A stretch of 64,000 nucleotides of DNA from Rhizobium mesoamericanum STM3625 (GCF_000312665.1 NZ_HF536772.1:3666688-3730687), one strand, 5' to 3'; numbered from the stretch's first letter, positions 9,639-19,483 are shown. The notes: a model not told the origin generated them from the letters alone. A program made the numbers and translations.

Positions 9639-11168
9639 TCAGCTTTCGGTAATGCGCCTGCGCTTCTCGCTTTCGGCAGCCAATTGCTGCCAGTCGAGAT
9701 CTTCCTGCAGTTCGAGATACTGCGTCGGCCCAATAAGATCGGAATCCCTGAGCTCTTCGAGCTTCTCCCGTTGAGCAAGAGTAACTGCAAGCGATAACTC
9801 ACGGCGTCGCATGACCGATGGACTAGCCGGATCATCGGCGCTGAGGGAGAAGACCCGCCGCAATTGTTCGGCTTCCGGCCCCATCTCGTTCTTCAACCGC
9901 ACCACGGCCGCCTCCGCAAGGGATCTCCTGGCATCGTCAACTTCCTGCCGGAAAAGGTCCTGCCGTCCTAACCTGAAAAAATGGATCATGGGAGCCAGCG
10001 TCGCACCCTGGATTATCAGCGTGGCGAGGACAACCGCGAACGCTGTCAGCACGACAAGATCTCGTTCCGGAAAGTCGGCCGGCAAAACGAATGCGGTAGC
10101 GAGCGTTACAAGGCCTCTCATGCCTGCCCATCCGACGAGCAGAGTCTCGCTGTGCTGAAAGGGGGCCAGAAAACCGCCACGTCGATGATAGTGAATGACG
10201 ATCCAGTGAAAGACGAAGGCAATTGCCAGACGAGACGTGATGACACCGACAACGATGATGGTGGCGAACGCCAGCGCTCGCTCGAACTCCAGAGACGACA
10301 TTGCTGTCAGGATACTACGGGCCTGCAGCCCCATCAGCAAGAATGCCACCACGTTTAAGAGAAAGACGATTGTCGTCCAGACTGCGAATGAATGAACTCG
10401 CATTCGCGGGGAGTCGTTGACGGTTGCGAGCGTGGCGAGGGTCATCGCACCGGAGACCGTTGCCAGGACAGCCGAGAGGTGCAGGCGCTCGGCAATCAGC
10501 CAAGTCGCGAACGCGTATACGAACTGGAGCAGGGTGCCGCCCACGGTGTTGTCGGCCACTGGCCGAAGTCGCGAAAGCAGCACTCCGAAAGCGAGGCCAA
10601 ACAGTATGCCACCCGGAGCGGCGATTGCGATCTGCGCCACTACCGGGGCACTGACCCCGCCACCGGTCTGCACTGTTAGAGCTGCGCTAAATAGCAGGAG
10701 AGCGGTCGCATCGTTGAACAGGCTCTCGCCTTTCAACAAAGTGTCAACACGGCGGTCGACGGGAAGGTTTGCCATTACCGCGGTGGCTGCGGCCGCGTCC
10801 GGAGGTGCGACAATCGCACCCAGGGTCACTGCGACCGCGATTGGAAGTCCGACAGTCAAGACGCCGATGCAAACGACGACTCCGGTGGTGAACAGGACGG
10901 CAACGACCGAGTAGACAAGGATGGGCACTAGCATCCGCTTCGCGGCGCTCAAAGGAAAATCATATGCCGAGTCGAGGAGGACGGGCGCTATGAACAGTGC
11001 GAGAGCGGTGTGCGGATCGATTGGAATGGTCGGAGCGCCTGGCAGCATCGCGACGGCTACGCCCGCGGCCGCCAGTATCCCGGGGTAGGGCAGATTCAGA
11101 CGGCGTGTGACCTGCAGCAAAAGCACGGCCACGGCAAGAAGTGCGACGAGGGTTTCGAAAAAGCTCAT
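9639..11168 (-). CDS. Na+/H+ antiporter, CPA1/NhaP type
   Basis: About 509 residues with roughly a dozen hydrophobic segments, then a charged C-terminal tail of about 120 residues. The transport core shows GAIVAPPDAAAATAVM and GESLFNDATALLLF, matching the conserved acidic and ND motifs of CPA1 exchangers. It swaps cytoplasmic Na+ (or K+) for protons. The start is uncertain: the ATG at 11168 gives the usual MSFFETLVALL beginning but has no clear ribosome-binding site, while a TTG at 11183 has a weak one and adds five residues. It is divergent from the amine oxidase gene. Confidence 0.9.
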   Translation of the reverse strand: MSFFETLVALLAVAVLLLQVTRRLNLPYPGILAAAGVAVAMLPGAPTIPIDPHTALALFIAPVLLDSAYDFPLSAAKRMLVPILVYSVVAVLFTTGVVVCIGVLTVGLPIAVAVTLGAIVAPPDAAAATAVMANLPVDRRVDTLLKGESLFNDATALLLFSAALTVQTGGGVSAPVVAQIAIAAPGGILFGLAFGVLLSRLRPVADNTVGGTLLQFVYAFATWLIAERLHLSAVLATVSGAMTLATLATVNDSPRMRVHSFAVWTTIVFLLNVVAFLLMGLQARSILTAMSSLEFERALAFATIIVVGVITSRLAIAFVFHWIVIHYHRRGGFLAPFQHSETLLVGWAGMRGLVTLATAFVLPADFPERDLVVLTAFAVVLATLIIQGATLAPMIHFFRLGRQDLFRQEVDDARRSLAEAAVVRLKNEMGPEAEQLRRVFSLSADDPASPSVMRRRELSLAVTLAQREKLEELRDSDLIGPTQYLELQEDLDWQQLAAESEKRRRITES

Positions 11169-11267
11169 GAGGAATAGTAGCAATTTTTCGAGCCTGTCGA
11201 AGCCGTTCTTGATAGTCTGTTACCGCATTTTTCCACAAACAACAGGCCAGCTTGGCAGGGTATTTTT

Positions 11268-12491
11268 ATGGATTGCGACGTTGCGATTATCGGAGCAGGA
11301 GCAGCTGGAATATCCGCGGCCCGCGCTTTGCAGGCTGCTGGCCGGGGTGTCATTCTCCTTGAGGCAAGCAGTCGGGTTGGCGGTCGGGCCTGGACAGTAG
11401 AAATGAAAGGATTACCACTCGATATCGGATGCGGGTGGCTGCATTCGGCAGAACGCAATCCTCTAATTGCGATCGCGCGCGAAAACGATTTCAAGCTCGT
11501 TGAAGGCCGAACAGCCTGGCAGCAGCAGTGGCGGGATCTAGGTTTCCCCGCCGCGGACAGGATTGCCGCATTTGATGCGTGGAAGACTTTGACGAAGCGC
11601 TTACGCGAGACGCCGCCGCAAAGCGATTGCGCCGCGGACTCCCTGGAGCCGAATGGTCGTTGGAACGCATTCTGCCAATCGTTGAGCGGTTATCTGAATG
11701 GCGTGGATCTCGAAGGCCTTTCGGCGGAGGACTTTACTCGATATGACATCGCCGCAAGCGACTCAAATTGGCGCGTGCGCGAGGGATATGGCAAACTCCT
11801 AGCGAGTTCTCTGCCTCAAGTTCCGTTATATTTGTCTTGCCCAGTCCGTCGAGTCGCAATCACTGCGAACGGTGTCGAACTGTACACCGATGGGGGCCAT
11901 GTGAAAGCACGGGCGGCCATTGTGACGGTTTCAACAGCGGTCCTCGCCAGCGAAGTCATTGCATTCGATCCTCAAGCCGACGACCACATCCAGGCTGCCG
12001 CCCGGCTGCCGCTTGGTCTGGCCGATAAGCTGTTTTTCGAGCTTCATGGCGAGCATGGACTGGAGGCCGAGACGCACCTCCTCGGCAACCCAGATGACAC
12101 CAAGACTGGTAGCTACTACATTCGACCGCTAGGTAGGCCTCTCGTCGAAGGTTTTTTTGGCGGTTCGGGTGCGTTTTCCTTGGAGAGTGGTGGGCTGCTC
12201 GACGCATTTGCATACGGCTTGGAACAGTTGTCGTCCCTGCTGGGAAGCCGAATACGCGGCCATCTGCGCCCCTTGGCCGCCTCGTCCTGGCGACATACCG
12301 ATTACATACTGGGCTCCTACAGCCATGCGCTACCGGGACAAGCTGCTGAAAGGCAAACACTCGCCCGGCCCATTGAGGGGCGAATATTCTTCGCTGGTGA
12401 GGGGACATGCGAGACGGATTTCTCCACCGCCCACGGTGCGTGGGAAAGCGGACGACGAGCAGCCGGGGAGTTCCTCGATCTTCGCCACTAA
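11268..12491 (+). CDS. Flavin monoamine oxidase family FAD-dependent oxidoreductase
   Basis: A 407-residue protein starting with the FAD dinucleotide motif VAIIGAGAAGISAARALQ, followed by VGGRAWT and ending with FFAGEGTCETDFSTAHGAWE, the C-terminal FAD-binding signature of the amine oxidase/polyamine oxidase family. The length fits soluble bacterial members. Such enzymes oxidise primary or secondary amines to imines with hydrogen peroxide formation; the substrate here is unknown. It stands alone between divergent and convergent neighbours, and nothing ties it directly to the methylated-amine cluster 26 kb away. Confidence 0.87.
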   Translation: MDCDVAIIGAGAAGISAARALQAAGRGVILLEASSRVGGRAWTVEMKGLPLDIGCGWLHSAERNPLIAIARENDFKLVEGRTAWQQQWRDLGFPAADRIAAFDAWKTLTKRLRETPPQSDCAADSLEPNGRWNAFCQSLSGYLNGVDLEGLSAEDFTRYDIAASDSNWRVREGYGKLLASSLPQVPLYLSCPVRRVAITANGVELYTDGGHVKARAAIVTVSTAVLASEVIAFDPQADDHIQAAARLPLGLADKLFFELHGEHGLEAETHLLGNPDDTKTGSYYIRPLGRPLVEGFFGGSGAFSLESGGLLDAFAYGLEQLSSLLGSRIRGHLRPLAASSWRHTDYILGSYSHALPGQAAERQTLARPIEGRIFFAGEGTCETDFSTAHGAWESGRRAAGEFLDLRH

Positions 12492-12588
12492 GTGAGCCTT
12501 TGATCAAACGGCATGGACCTCGCGGAGGCCATACACTTTGCAGATACCCTTCACTGAATGAAGGAGGCTCTTGATCAATCTCACGTCT

Positions 12589-13602
12589 TCAGTCCGCGAC
12601 AGGCAGTGGCGCGTCCGGATTGACCAGGCCGGCCTGACGAATCTCGCGCCAGAAATCGGCCGGGATCATCTCTGCAAGAGCTGCGCGGTCCTCCGCGATG
12701 CGCTCCGGCTTGCTCGCACCGGGAATGACGGCTGCGACCGCCGGATGGCCGAGGGAGAATTGCAGCCCAGCCGCCTTCATGCTCACGCCTTGGCGATCGG
12801 CGATTGCCTTAATCCGTGCCACCCTGTCGAGGATTGCAGGTGTTGCCGGGGCATACTCGAAGTTGGGGCCGCCCACCAGCGCGCCGGAACTGTAAGGGCC
12901 GCCGACAACGATACGGAGTCCACGTTCGGCAACTTTTGGCATGACGCGCTGAAGGGCACGGTCATGGTCGAGCAATGTGTAGCGGCCGGCGAGCAGGAAG
13001 CCGTCCGGGCGCGGGCCCTCCAGCGCGAGCAGCAGTTCGATCGGCTCGACACGATTGACGCCGAGCCCCCAGGCCTTGATTACGCCTTCGTCTCGCAACC
13101 GGTCGAGCGCTTTGAAGGCGCCCTTGCGCGCGCTCTCGAAAACACTGAGCCACTCGTCGCCGTAGAAATCCTGGGCGACGTCATGGACAAAGGCGATCTC
13201 GATGTGATCAGTGTTCAGCCGCTTCAGGCTGTCCTCGATCGAGCGTAGGGTGGCGTCTTCCGAGTAGTCGTTGACGATCTTGTTGGGGCGGCCGTATTTG
13301 AAGACATCGCTCTTCTCACCGAGGTTTCGGGCGCTGACATCCTCGATCTCGTCGAGGATGACCCGGCCAACCTTGGTGCTGATCACATATTGGTCGCGCG
13401 GCTTACTCGCAAGCGCCTCGCCCATGCGGATCTCGGCGAGGCCGGCGCCATAGAACGGTGCATTGTCGTAATAGCGAATGCCATCATTCCAGGCGGCCTC
13501 GACCGTTGCCAGCGCCTCTTCCTCCGGAATCTCACGGAACATGTTGCCGAGCGGGGCTGCGCCAAAACCGAGCTTGCTCGGCAAAATATCCTTGAGAGTC
13601 AT
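12589..13602 (-). CDS. Aldo/keto reductase (pyridoxal 4-dehydrogenase / aldose dehydrogenase-like)
   Basis: A 337-residue TIM-barrel NAD(P)-dependent oxidoreductase. The N-terminus has KLGFGAAPLGNMF; the catalytic tetrad is visible as D and Y in YYDNAPFYG, K in ISTKVGR and H in IAFVHDVAQ. The family includes pyridoxal 4-dehydrogenase, L-fucose dehydrogenase and D-threo-aldose dehydrogenase, and the sequence alone does not separate them. It is a single gene and the last one before the conjugation module. Confidence 0.9.
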   Translation of the reverse strand: MTLKDILPSKLGFGAAPLGNMFREIPEEEALATVEAAWNDGIRYYDNAPFYGAGLAEIRMGEALASKPRDQYVISTKVGRVILDEIEDVSARNLGEKSDVFKYGRPNKIVNDYSEDATLRSIEDSLKRLNTDHIEIAFVHDVAQDFYGDEWLSVFESARKGAFKALDRLRDEGVIKAWGLGVNRVEPIELLLALEGPRPDGFLLAGRYTLLDHDRALQRVMPKVAERGLRIVVGGPYSSGALVGGPNFEYAPATPAILDRVARIKAIADRQGVSMKAAGLQFSLGHPAVAAVIPGASKPERIAEDRAALAEMIPADFWREIRQAGLVNPDAPLPVAD

Positions 13603-13814
13603 ATCTTATCCTTTCGTCTTGTTTGCGTGGATCAAGCACGGGTTGATGAAGAGATAGAGGAGGTGGGGCACCACGGGTTGCCGGCAAGGGTTGGAAGGAT
13701 ATGTGGGGCTGTACGGTCATGGCGGAACAATCGCGGTGTTTTTGTCCGAGGCTTCCAACGACTTTTCCGAATCGATCGGGACCGACTGATTCACGTTAGG
13801 TATATCGGGCGGGA

Positions 13815-15494
13815 TCACGCCTTCGCCCGATTGAACAACAAAGCAAATTCCGGATCGGCAAAGTATCGAAGTTTCCGGGCGATGATCGGCCGCTGACCCG
13901 CGACAAACAGAAGTTCATGGGACGCAGGCAGATTGCGAACTTCGTCGGGCGTCAGGAGGGGACGTCCGACATGCTGCTCGGCGAAGGAAAGGCCGGTCTT
14001 TTCCGAATCGAGCGCGCGTGCCTCTGTTTTGAAAATCACGGTCTCCTGACCGAGGAGGTCGGAAACAAGGCGGGCACCCTCGTGATCATTGACGCCGAAT
14101 ACCTGAAGTACACCAGCATTCGATAAAAATGTACCAGCGTGGTGCCCGTAGGTCGCGCGCAGTTGATGGACGTCTTGTAGGATGGGCCAGAGCTGCACGC
14201 CATAGCCCGCCATCAATCCCATCGCTCTTTCGACGGGGGCAAGGTAACCAAGCGCTGCAAACTCGTCGAGCAGATAGAGGACGGGCGGCTCAGATTGCGC
14301 CGCCGAGGACGCCGTTCTTGCCATGTCGATCAGGCTCTGGGTGATCAGCAAACGAAGCCATCTGGAATAGACCGCAAGTCGATCCGGCGGCAGCACCAGA
14401 AACACCGTTGCCTTACCCGCCTTTAGATCCGCAAAGCGAAAATCTGAACCGGCAAGTACCTTCGTCATGCGTGGACTGTCGAGGAAGTGCGTATGGCGCT
14501 GTGCCGCCGACAGAACGCCGCTTGCCTCGCGATCCGATTTGCCAAGATGACGATTGGCAGCCCGCGCAATCAAGCCATTGACCTGATCGCTCGCCTGCAT
14601 TTCGTGAAGCAGGGAATGGAATGCCTCAGGTGGCATTGTAAGATAGTGCCGTAGCGTCGAGAGAGTGGGCCCGCCGCTTGGCTCTGCTGCGAGGGAGTGA
14701 AGAAGCAAACCGGCGATCAGTGCCTTGGCCTCTTCGTTCCAATGCGCGTCCCCCGAATGGCCCGGCTCATCAAACACCAGCGCATCAGCGAGGGTCGCGG
14801 CGTCTTCAGCGACATCCACGCTTTCAGGATCCAGGTTGTCGAGCGGGTTGAATGCAGCGGACGACAAGGACGTTGCACCAAAAGGATCGAGGATGTGGAC
14901 CGGTCCGAAGCGCGATCTGGCTTCACCGGCGATCATTGCATTTTCGCCCTTCGGATCGATGCAGATAACAGAGCGGTCGGCCATGAGGAGGTTTGGGATG
15001 ATCGTCCCGACGCCCTTGCCACTTCTGGTCGGCGCCATTGTTAGAAGGTGCGCCGCCCCCCCATACCTAAGCAGCTTTCCGGTGCGCAGATCACGGCCAA
15101 TGAGCAGGCCGCTGCGTGAGCGAACGAGTGGTGCGATTTCACGTTTGTCGGCGAAGCGGGCGGATCCGTGGCTGTCCTCGCTTGCCGATCCGAAGTGCAG
15201 GATCAGAGGGGCCGACAACATCCTGATGAGCAGGATGATCGCAAAGGCGGAGAACACCCAATTGCCGATGATCCAGATGAGATCGCCTTTCACGGCCCCC
15301 AAGCTTTCGACGACATACTGAATGATGAAGGCGGCAATCATGACCGTGATCGCGTAAGCTGCCGCGCCCATCGCAAATCGCTTTGCTGTCCGAAGAGGAA
15401 GGGTGAGAAGTGCGACGGCTGCCCATAGTGGATCGCGGGCTGCCATGCGCATCATATTGGCGGCGGCGTTTCTGATTTGACGGGAATAGATCAT
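13815..15494 (-). CDS. traG: Conjugal transfer coupling protein TraG (VirD4 family)
   Basis: A 559-residue type IV coupling protein, the inner-membrane ATPase that brings the relaxase-DNA complex to a type IV secretion channel. Two or three N-terminal transmembrane segments (to about residue 100) precede the Walker A motif APTRSGKGVG and Walker B VLYLLDEFAALGYL; the GxxLSNAGVLQVFG block near the C-terminus also fits. It is somewhat shorter than Ti-plasmid TraG. Its ATG overlaps the stop of the upstream traD-like frame as ATGA. No virB/trb channel genes occur in the window, so transfer would need a helper or genes elsewhere. Confidence 0.9.
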   Translation of the reverse strand: MIYSRQIRNAAANMMRMAARDPLWAAVALLTLPLRTAKRFAMGAAAYAITVMIAAFIIQYVVESLGAVKGDLIWIIGNWVFSAFAIILLIRMLSAPLILHFGSASEDSHGSARFADKREIAPLVRSRSGLLIGRDLRTGKLLRYGGAAHLLTMAPTRSGKGVGTIIPNLLMADRSVICIDPKGENAMIAGEARSRFGPVHILDPFGATSLSSAAFNPLDNLDPESVDVAEDAATLADALVFDEPGHSGDAHWNEEAKALIAGLLLHSLAAEPSGGPTLSTLRHYLTMPPEAFHSLLHEMQASDQVNGLIARAANRHLGKSDREASGVLSAAQRHTHFLDSPRMTKVLAGSDFRFADLKAGKATVFLVLPPDRLAVYSRWLRLLITQSLIDMARTASSAAQSEPPVLYLLDEFAALGYLAPVERAMGLMAGYGVQLWPILQDVHQLRATYGHHAGTFLSNAGVLQVFGVNDHEGARLVSDLLGQETVIFKTEARALDSEKTGLSFAEQHVGRPLLTPDEVRNLPASHELLFVAGQRPIIARKLRYFADPEFALLFNRAKA

Positions 15495-15768
15495 AAAGGC
15501 GTGCCCTCGTGGTTCGAGACCGGGTCATCGCAGCCTGGCTTCAGGAGGTCATCGAACGATTCCCAGTCGCCCTTGCGAACAGGGTACTTTGGCAACTTGC
15601 ATCGGTGCCATTCGAGAGGGGTCGCGACGATGATGCGCGGTTGCCATTCTCTCTGGTCAGGACCTTTCGGCGGGTATCGATTGCGCGCTCCTGCTTGCTG
15701 AGACGGAACTGCAGCGTCTTCCCCGCCCCAAGCTCTGCAAGCCGTTGGCTGATTGCCTTGCCTATCAC
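15491..15768 (-). pseudogene. traD-like conjugal transfer gene, probably frameshifted
   Basis: From a GTG at 15768 (GAGAGGA upstream), one frame reads GKAISQRLAELGAGKTLQF and LSKQERAIDTRRKVL, which resembles the short coiled-coil plus DTRRK region of TraD proteins encoded next to traG on rhizobial plasmids. After RRKVL that frame becomes unlike any protein. Another frame continues with PVRKGDWESFDDLLKPG and stops exactly in an ATGA overlap with traG, as expected for the true C-terminus. I therefore infer a frameshift near 15640-15665. The family match is from memory and weak, so a non-coding explanation remains possible. Confidence 0.4.
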
Positions 15769-15869
15769 AATGATCACTCCTCTCGCGCATTCGCCTGACC
15801 GGAGCCACCCGGCCCGCCAGCCCGCAGGTTGCGTGGCTATGAGGCTGGTCGAACGTGCTCGCTCCGGCA

Positions 15870-16018
15870 ACTCGCACTTCTGCGAGTAGATGCCAGCAAT
15901 CGAAAAATGAAAGCTGGTCGCAGTTATCGCCGCTTGGTCCCCGGCCCGAAGAGACGAGGCCGATGGCGGCACGAGGGTTGCTGCTCACGCAACTCTGCGT
16001 GCTGAAGCGCAGATCTGC
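15870..16018. other. Candidate origin of transfer (oriT) region with hairpins
   Basis: Between the divergent traD/traG and traA genes lie three dyads: ACTCGCA/TGCGAGT with a 4-nt loop (15870-15887), CACGCA/TGCGTG with a 4-nt loop (15986-16001), and the palindrome GCAGATCTGC (16009-16018). In Ti-type systems oriT lies in this divergent gap. I could not identify a known nick sequence, so this is positional plus structural evidence. Confidence 0.45.
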
Positions 16019-16033
16019 AGGAAGGATGGCGCA

Positions 16034-19000
16034 TTGGCGATCTACTATTTCCAAATGAGATTGATCGCCCGCAGAAGCGGCGGCAGTGCTGTCGTCCACG
16101 CTGCCTACATTGCTGCCGAGCGCCTGACGAACGAACGCGACGGTCTGACTTATGACTTCACTTGGAAGCGCGGCGTCGAACATACCGAGATCGCTCTGCC
16201 GGATGGCGCCAATGCCGATTGGGCGCGGGACCGTTCGGCATTATGGAATGCCGCAGAGCGAGCGGAAAGACGAATTGATGCGCGCGTTGCCCGCGAATTC
16301 GGGATTGCGCTCCCGCATGAACTGACGGCTGAGCAGCGTTTGGCGTTGACGCGAGAGTTCGCCCGGAATCTCGCCGAGCGTTATGGCGCAGCGGTCGACT
16401 TCGCCATCCATCGAGCGGATGTCGGAGGCGACGCTCGCAACACCCACGCGCATGTGATGATGACCACGCGCGTGGTATCGGAGCGGGGTCTCAGTGAGAA
16501 GACCCAGCTCGAGCGAAACAACGAATGGCTCATTGCGAACCACATGCCGACATCGCGCCGGCGGCTGAAGGAACTGCGTCAGGCCTGGGAGGATCTCGCT
16601 AACAGGCATCTTGCGATCGCAGGCCTTGATATACGCATCGACCATCGCTCGCTTCGGGAGCGAGGTCTGAAAATAAAGCCAACCAAGCCCGTGGGTGTTC
16701 TTGCGACACGGCTGGAGCGCCGGGGTATCGCCGTGTTGCGAACCAAGCTCGACGAGGCTGCGGCGAGGCGCAATGCCGATCTTATCTGCAACAAGCCCGA
16801 ACAGGTACTGACGCTTATTACCTACGAGAAAAGCGTCTTCGACCGCTTTGACATTGCCCAGGCTCTGCACCGCTATATCAACGATTCCCAGACGTTCCAG
16901 AACGCATTTGCGTCGGTCATGGCTTCGAAGGCGTTGGTGGAACTTCAACCCGAACAGCTTGACGTTCACGGGCGCTCCGGCGAAGCACGCTACTCGACGG
17001 CGGAGATGATCGCCATCGAGGCTGCGATTGCAGACAACGTCGCTGCCATGAATGCCAGAGATAAACATGGTGTCCTGAGGCGCCATGTCGAAACCGCGAT
17101 CGCCGATCAGGACAGAGCGATCAGTGGCAATGGGTCGTCACCAGGCCAGGGCTTGTCTGCGCAGCAACGGTGGGCGATCGAACACGTGACCGGGTCGAGA
17201 CAAATCGCAGTGGTGGTCGGCTTTGCAGGTGCTGGCAAGAGCTCGATGCTGTCTGCTGCGCGACAGGCCTGGGAAGCTCAAGGGTATCGCGTGCACGGCG
17301 CTGCCTTGTCGGGCAAAGCGGCCGAGGGTCTGGAACAATCGTCCGGGATCTTGAGCCGCACGCTGGCGTCCTGGGAGTACAGCTGGCAGGCCGACCGGAA
17401 CCGGCTGAACCGCAGCGATGTCTTCGTCATCGACGAGGCCGGAATGGTCGGAAGTCGGCAACTCGCCCGCTTTGTTGAAGAGATCAAAAAGGCCGGAGGC
17501 AAGCTCGTTCTTGTCGGTGATGATGAACAGTTGCAGGCAATCGGTGCGGGGGCGCCATTTCGGGCAATCGTAGAAGCCGTGGGCTACGCGCAACTGTCGG
17601 AAGTGCGCCGCCAGAGAGCAGACTGGCAGAAACAAGCATCGATCGACTTTGCATCTCATCGCACCAAAGCCGGGCTGTCCGCCTACCAGGCACATGGACA
17701 TGTCCACTTCAAAGCCGATCGTCGCGAGGCGCTGAAGTCAATCGTCGCGGACTACGTCATGGATCGGGCCAGCAGTCCTGACAAAACGCGTATCGCAATG
17801 GCTCACCGACGCAAGGATGTTCACGCCATCAATGCCGGCATCCGCACCGTCCTGCAGGAGCAGGGCGAACTGGCGAAGGGGATGGATGGTTCGGATGATT
17901 TGGGCCGGGAGCTCACCTATCAGACCAACGATGGCACACGTGCCTTTGCCCCGGGCGACCGCATCGTTTTCCTTGCCAATGACCGTGATCTGAACGTCAA
18001 GAATGGCATGCTGGGTGAAGTCGTCTCCGTCGAGCCGGACACAATCCAAGTTCGGCTGGACGGCAAGACACGAGGCTCGGATGGGCAACGCCACGTCACC
18101 ATTCCCGTAAAGACTTACCAGGCCTTTGACCATGGCTATGCAACTACCATTCACAAAACGCAGGGCACCACGGTTGATCGAGGCTTCGTTTTGGCTTCGA
18201 CGACGATGGATCGGCATCTGACTTACGTTGCGATGACCCGTCATCGCGATGAGGTAAAGCTCTATGCAGGGCTGGATGATTTCAAGACGATGCGATCTCT
18301 GACGGAGACCCTTGGTCGGTCAGGGGCAAAGGAGACAACACTCGACTATACGCGCGCCTTTGCCAATCGGCGCGGCCTTGACTTGCACGGCACCAACAGT
18401 CGGCTGGAGTTAGCATCCGTCGCGACGACGAGGGAGGATCCAGGCAGCCGACGTGATCCTGTTGCCGAACCAAAGCGCCATGAACAGTTGGCTCCGACCC
18501 CTGGCGTTTCCCTGAATAACGGCCACGGCGGTCGACACGACGACGATCGTCGTCCAGTGCTCGTTCCTGCAATTGCGACATATCAGTCAAGCGTCGAAGC
18601 GGCGGCGCGCTCGCACGCAACGCCGGCATTCGAACGTGAATGGGAAGTCCCCAAATCATGGGCGCCGCGCATTTTCTCAAACGCCCGGGCGGTGATGGAG
18701 GAGCTTCGCAAGAGTATCGTTGATCGGAACGCGGATCCAACGGAGCTGGCGAAACAACTTAGCTCGACGCCGGAAAAGTTTGGCGCCCTGGTTGGAAGGA
18801 CCGGTTTACTTGGAAACAATGCCGAGCGCCGGCAGGCGATCAATCTGGCCAGCGCGCTCGCATTTCACGTCGAACATTGCGGCAAGACTTGGCACCGCCG
18901 TTTAGCCGCCGAGTACAACTCCGAAACGTGGCAGCGCGAAAAGCGGGACGTCATCGAAATCCGCGGTTTCAGTAAACAGAGCGAAGCAATGCTTCAGAAC

Positions 19001-19306
19001 CTCGAGACGTTATCGATTACGGAGCGGGGGAGGTTCGTCGAACAGATGAAGACGACCCTTGAGGGACGCCAGGCTCTTGACGAGGCGAAGGACATTACGA
19101 CGGCGATCGAAAAACGGTTCGCGCGTGCCAATCCATCGGATCTCGCAGAACAACTGAAGCGCACAAGTCCTGGTCAGACCTGCGACATAGGATACATCAG
19201 GCAAGTCGCCCGTCTTGCCGATCTTAGCCACCGTGCGGAACTGACGCAGGAGTTTGAGCTGAAGCGCTCGCTAACTCGTGGTCAGGGGCTTGGACTGGGA
19301 ACGTAA
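16034..19306 (+). CDS. traA: Ti-type conjugative relaxase-helicase TraA
   Basis: A 1090-residue bifunctional protein, close to the usual 1100 residues of TraA. The N-terminal MobQ-type relaxase has the likely catalytic tyrosine region near VVHAAYIAAERL and the metal-binding histidines in NTHAHVMMTTR. The central helicase carries Walker A GFAGAGKSSM, Walker B DVFVIDEAGMVG and the YATTIHKTQGTT motif of TraI-like helicases. It nicks oriT and unwinds the transferred strand. The start is a TTG with CAGGAAGG upstream, giving the typical MAIYYFQ beginning. The usual downstream traF/traB/traH are absent; a short-chain dehydrogenase follows after 177 bp. Confidence 0.93.
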   Translation: MAIYYFQMRLIARRSGGSAVVHAAYIAAERLTNERDGLTYDFTWKRGVEHTEIALPDGANADWARDRSALWNAAERAERRIDARVAREFGIALPHELTAEQRLALTREFARNLAERYGAAVDFAIHRADVGGDARNTHAHVMMTTRVVSERGLSEKTQLERNNEWLIANHMPTSRRRLKELRQAWEDLANRHLAIAGLDIRIDHRSLRERGLKIKPTKPVGVLATRLERRGIAVLRTKLDEAAARRNADLICNKPEQVLTLITYEKSVFDRFDIAQALHRYINDSQTFQNAFASVMASKALVELQPEQLDVHGRSGEARYSTAEMIAIEAAIADNVAAMNARDKHGVLRRHVETAIADQDRAISGNGSSPGQGLSAQQRWAIEHVTGSRQIAVVVGFAGAGKSSMLSAARQAWEAQGYRVHGAALSGKAAEGLEQSSGILSRTLASWEYSWQADRNRLNRSDVFVIDEAGMVGSRQLARFVEEIKKAGGKLVLVGDDEQLQAIGAGAPFRAIVEAVGYAQLSEVRRQRADWQKQASIDFASHRTKAGLSAYQAHGHVHFKADRREALKSIVADYVMDRASSPDKTRIAMAHRRKDVHAINAGIRTVLQEQGELAKGMDGSDDLGRELTYQTNDGTRAFAPGDRIVFLANDRDLNVKNGMLGEVVSVEPDTIQVRLDGKTRGSDGQRHVTIPVKTYQAFDHGYATTIHKTQGTTVDRGFVLASTTMDRHLTYVAMTRHRDEVKLYAGLDDFKTMRSLTETLGRSGAKETTLDYTRAFANRRGLDLHGTNSRLELASVATTREDPGSRRDPVAEPKRHEQLAPTPGVSLNNGHGGRHDDDRRPVLVPAIATYQSSVEAAARSHATPAFEREWEVPKSWAPRIFSNARAVMEELRKSIVDRNADPTELAKQLSSTPEKFGALVGRTGLLGNNAERRQAINLASALAFHVEHCGKTWHRRLAAEYNSETWQREKRDVIEIRGFSKQSEAMLQNLETLSITERGRFVEQMKTTLEGRQALDEAKDITTAIEKRFARANPSDLAEQLKRTSPGQTCDIGYIRQVARLADLSHRAELTQEFELKRSLTRGQGLGLGT

Positions 19307-19483
19307 ATGAATTCAGAGGCTTAAGCCTATCCCCTCACGCGCGCGCGGCGCGGGGTAGCGCGTGGACGACAATTGTCCTTCGCGCGAAGTCCAAAAAGAT
19401 ACGGCGCGGCATTGTCATCAGCCAACGCCGTACACATAGTGCCTCAACCAGATAGAAATCTAACGATGCTACATGGAGTTACA

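Noticed and set aside
12548..12564. CCTTCA-N5-TGAAGG hairpin between convergent amine oxidase and aldo/keto reductase genes
   Set aside because: Short stem without a T-run; too weak to call a terminator.
19368..19377. Palindrome GACAATTGTC after traA
   Set aside because: A 10-bp palindrome by itself is expected by chance and nothing around it gives a function.
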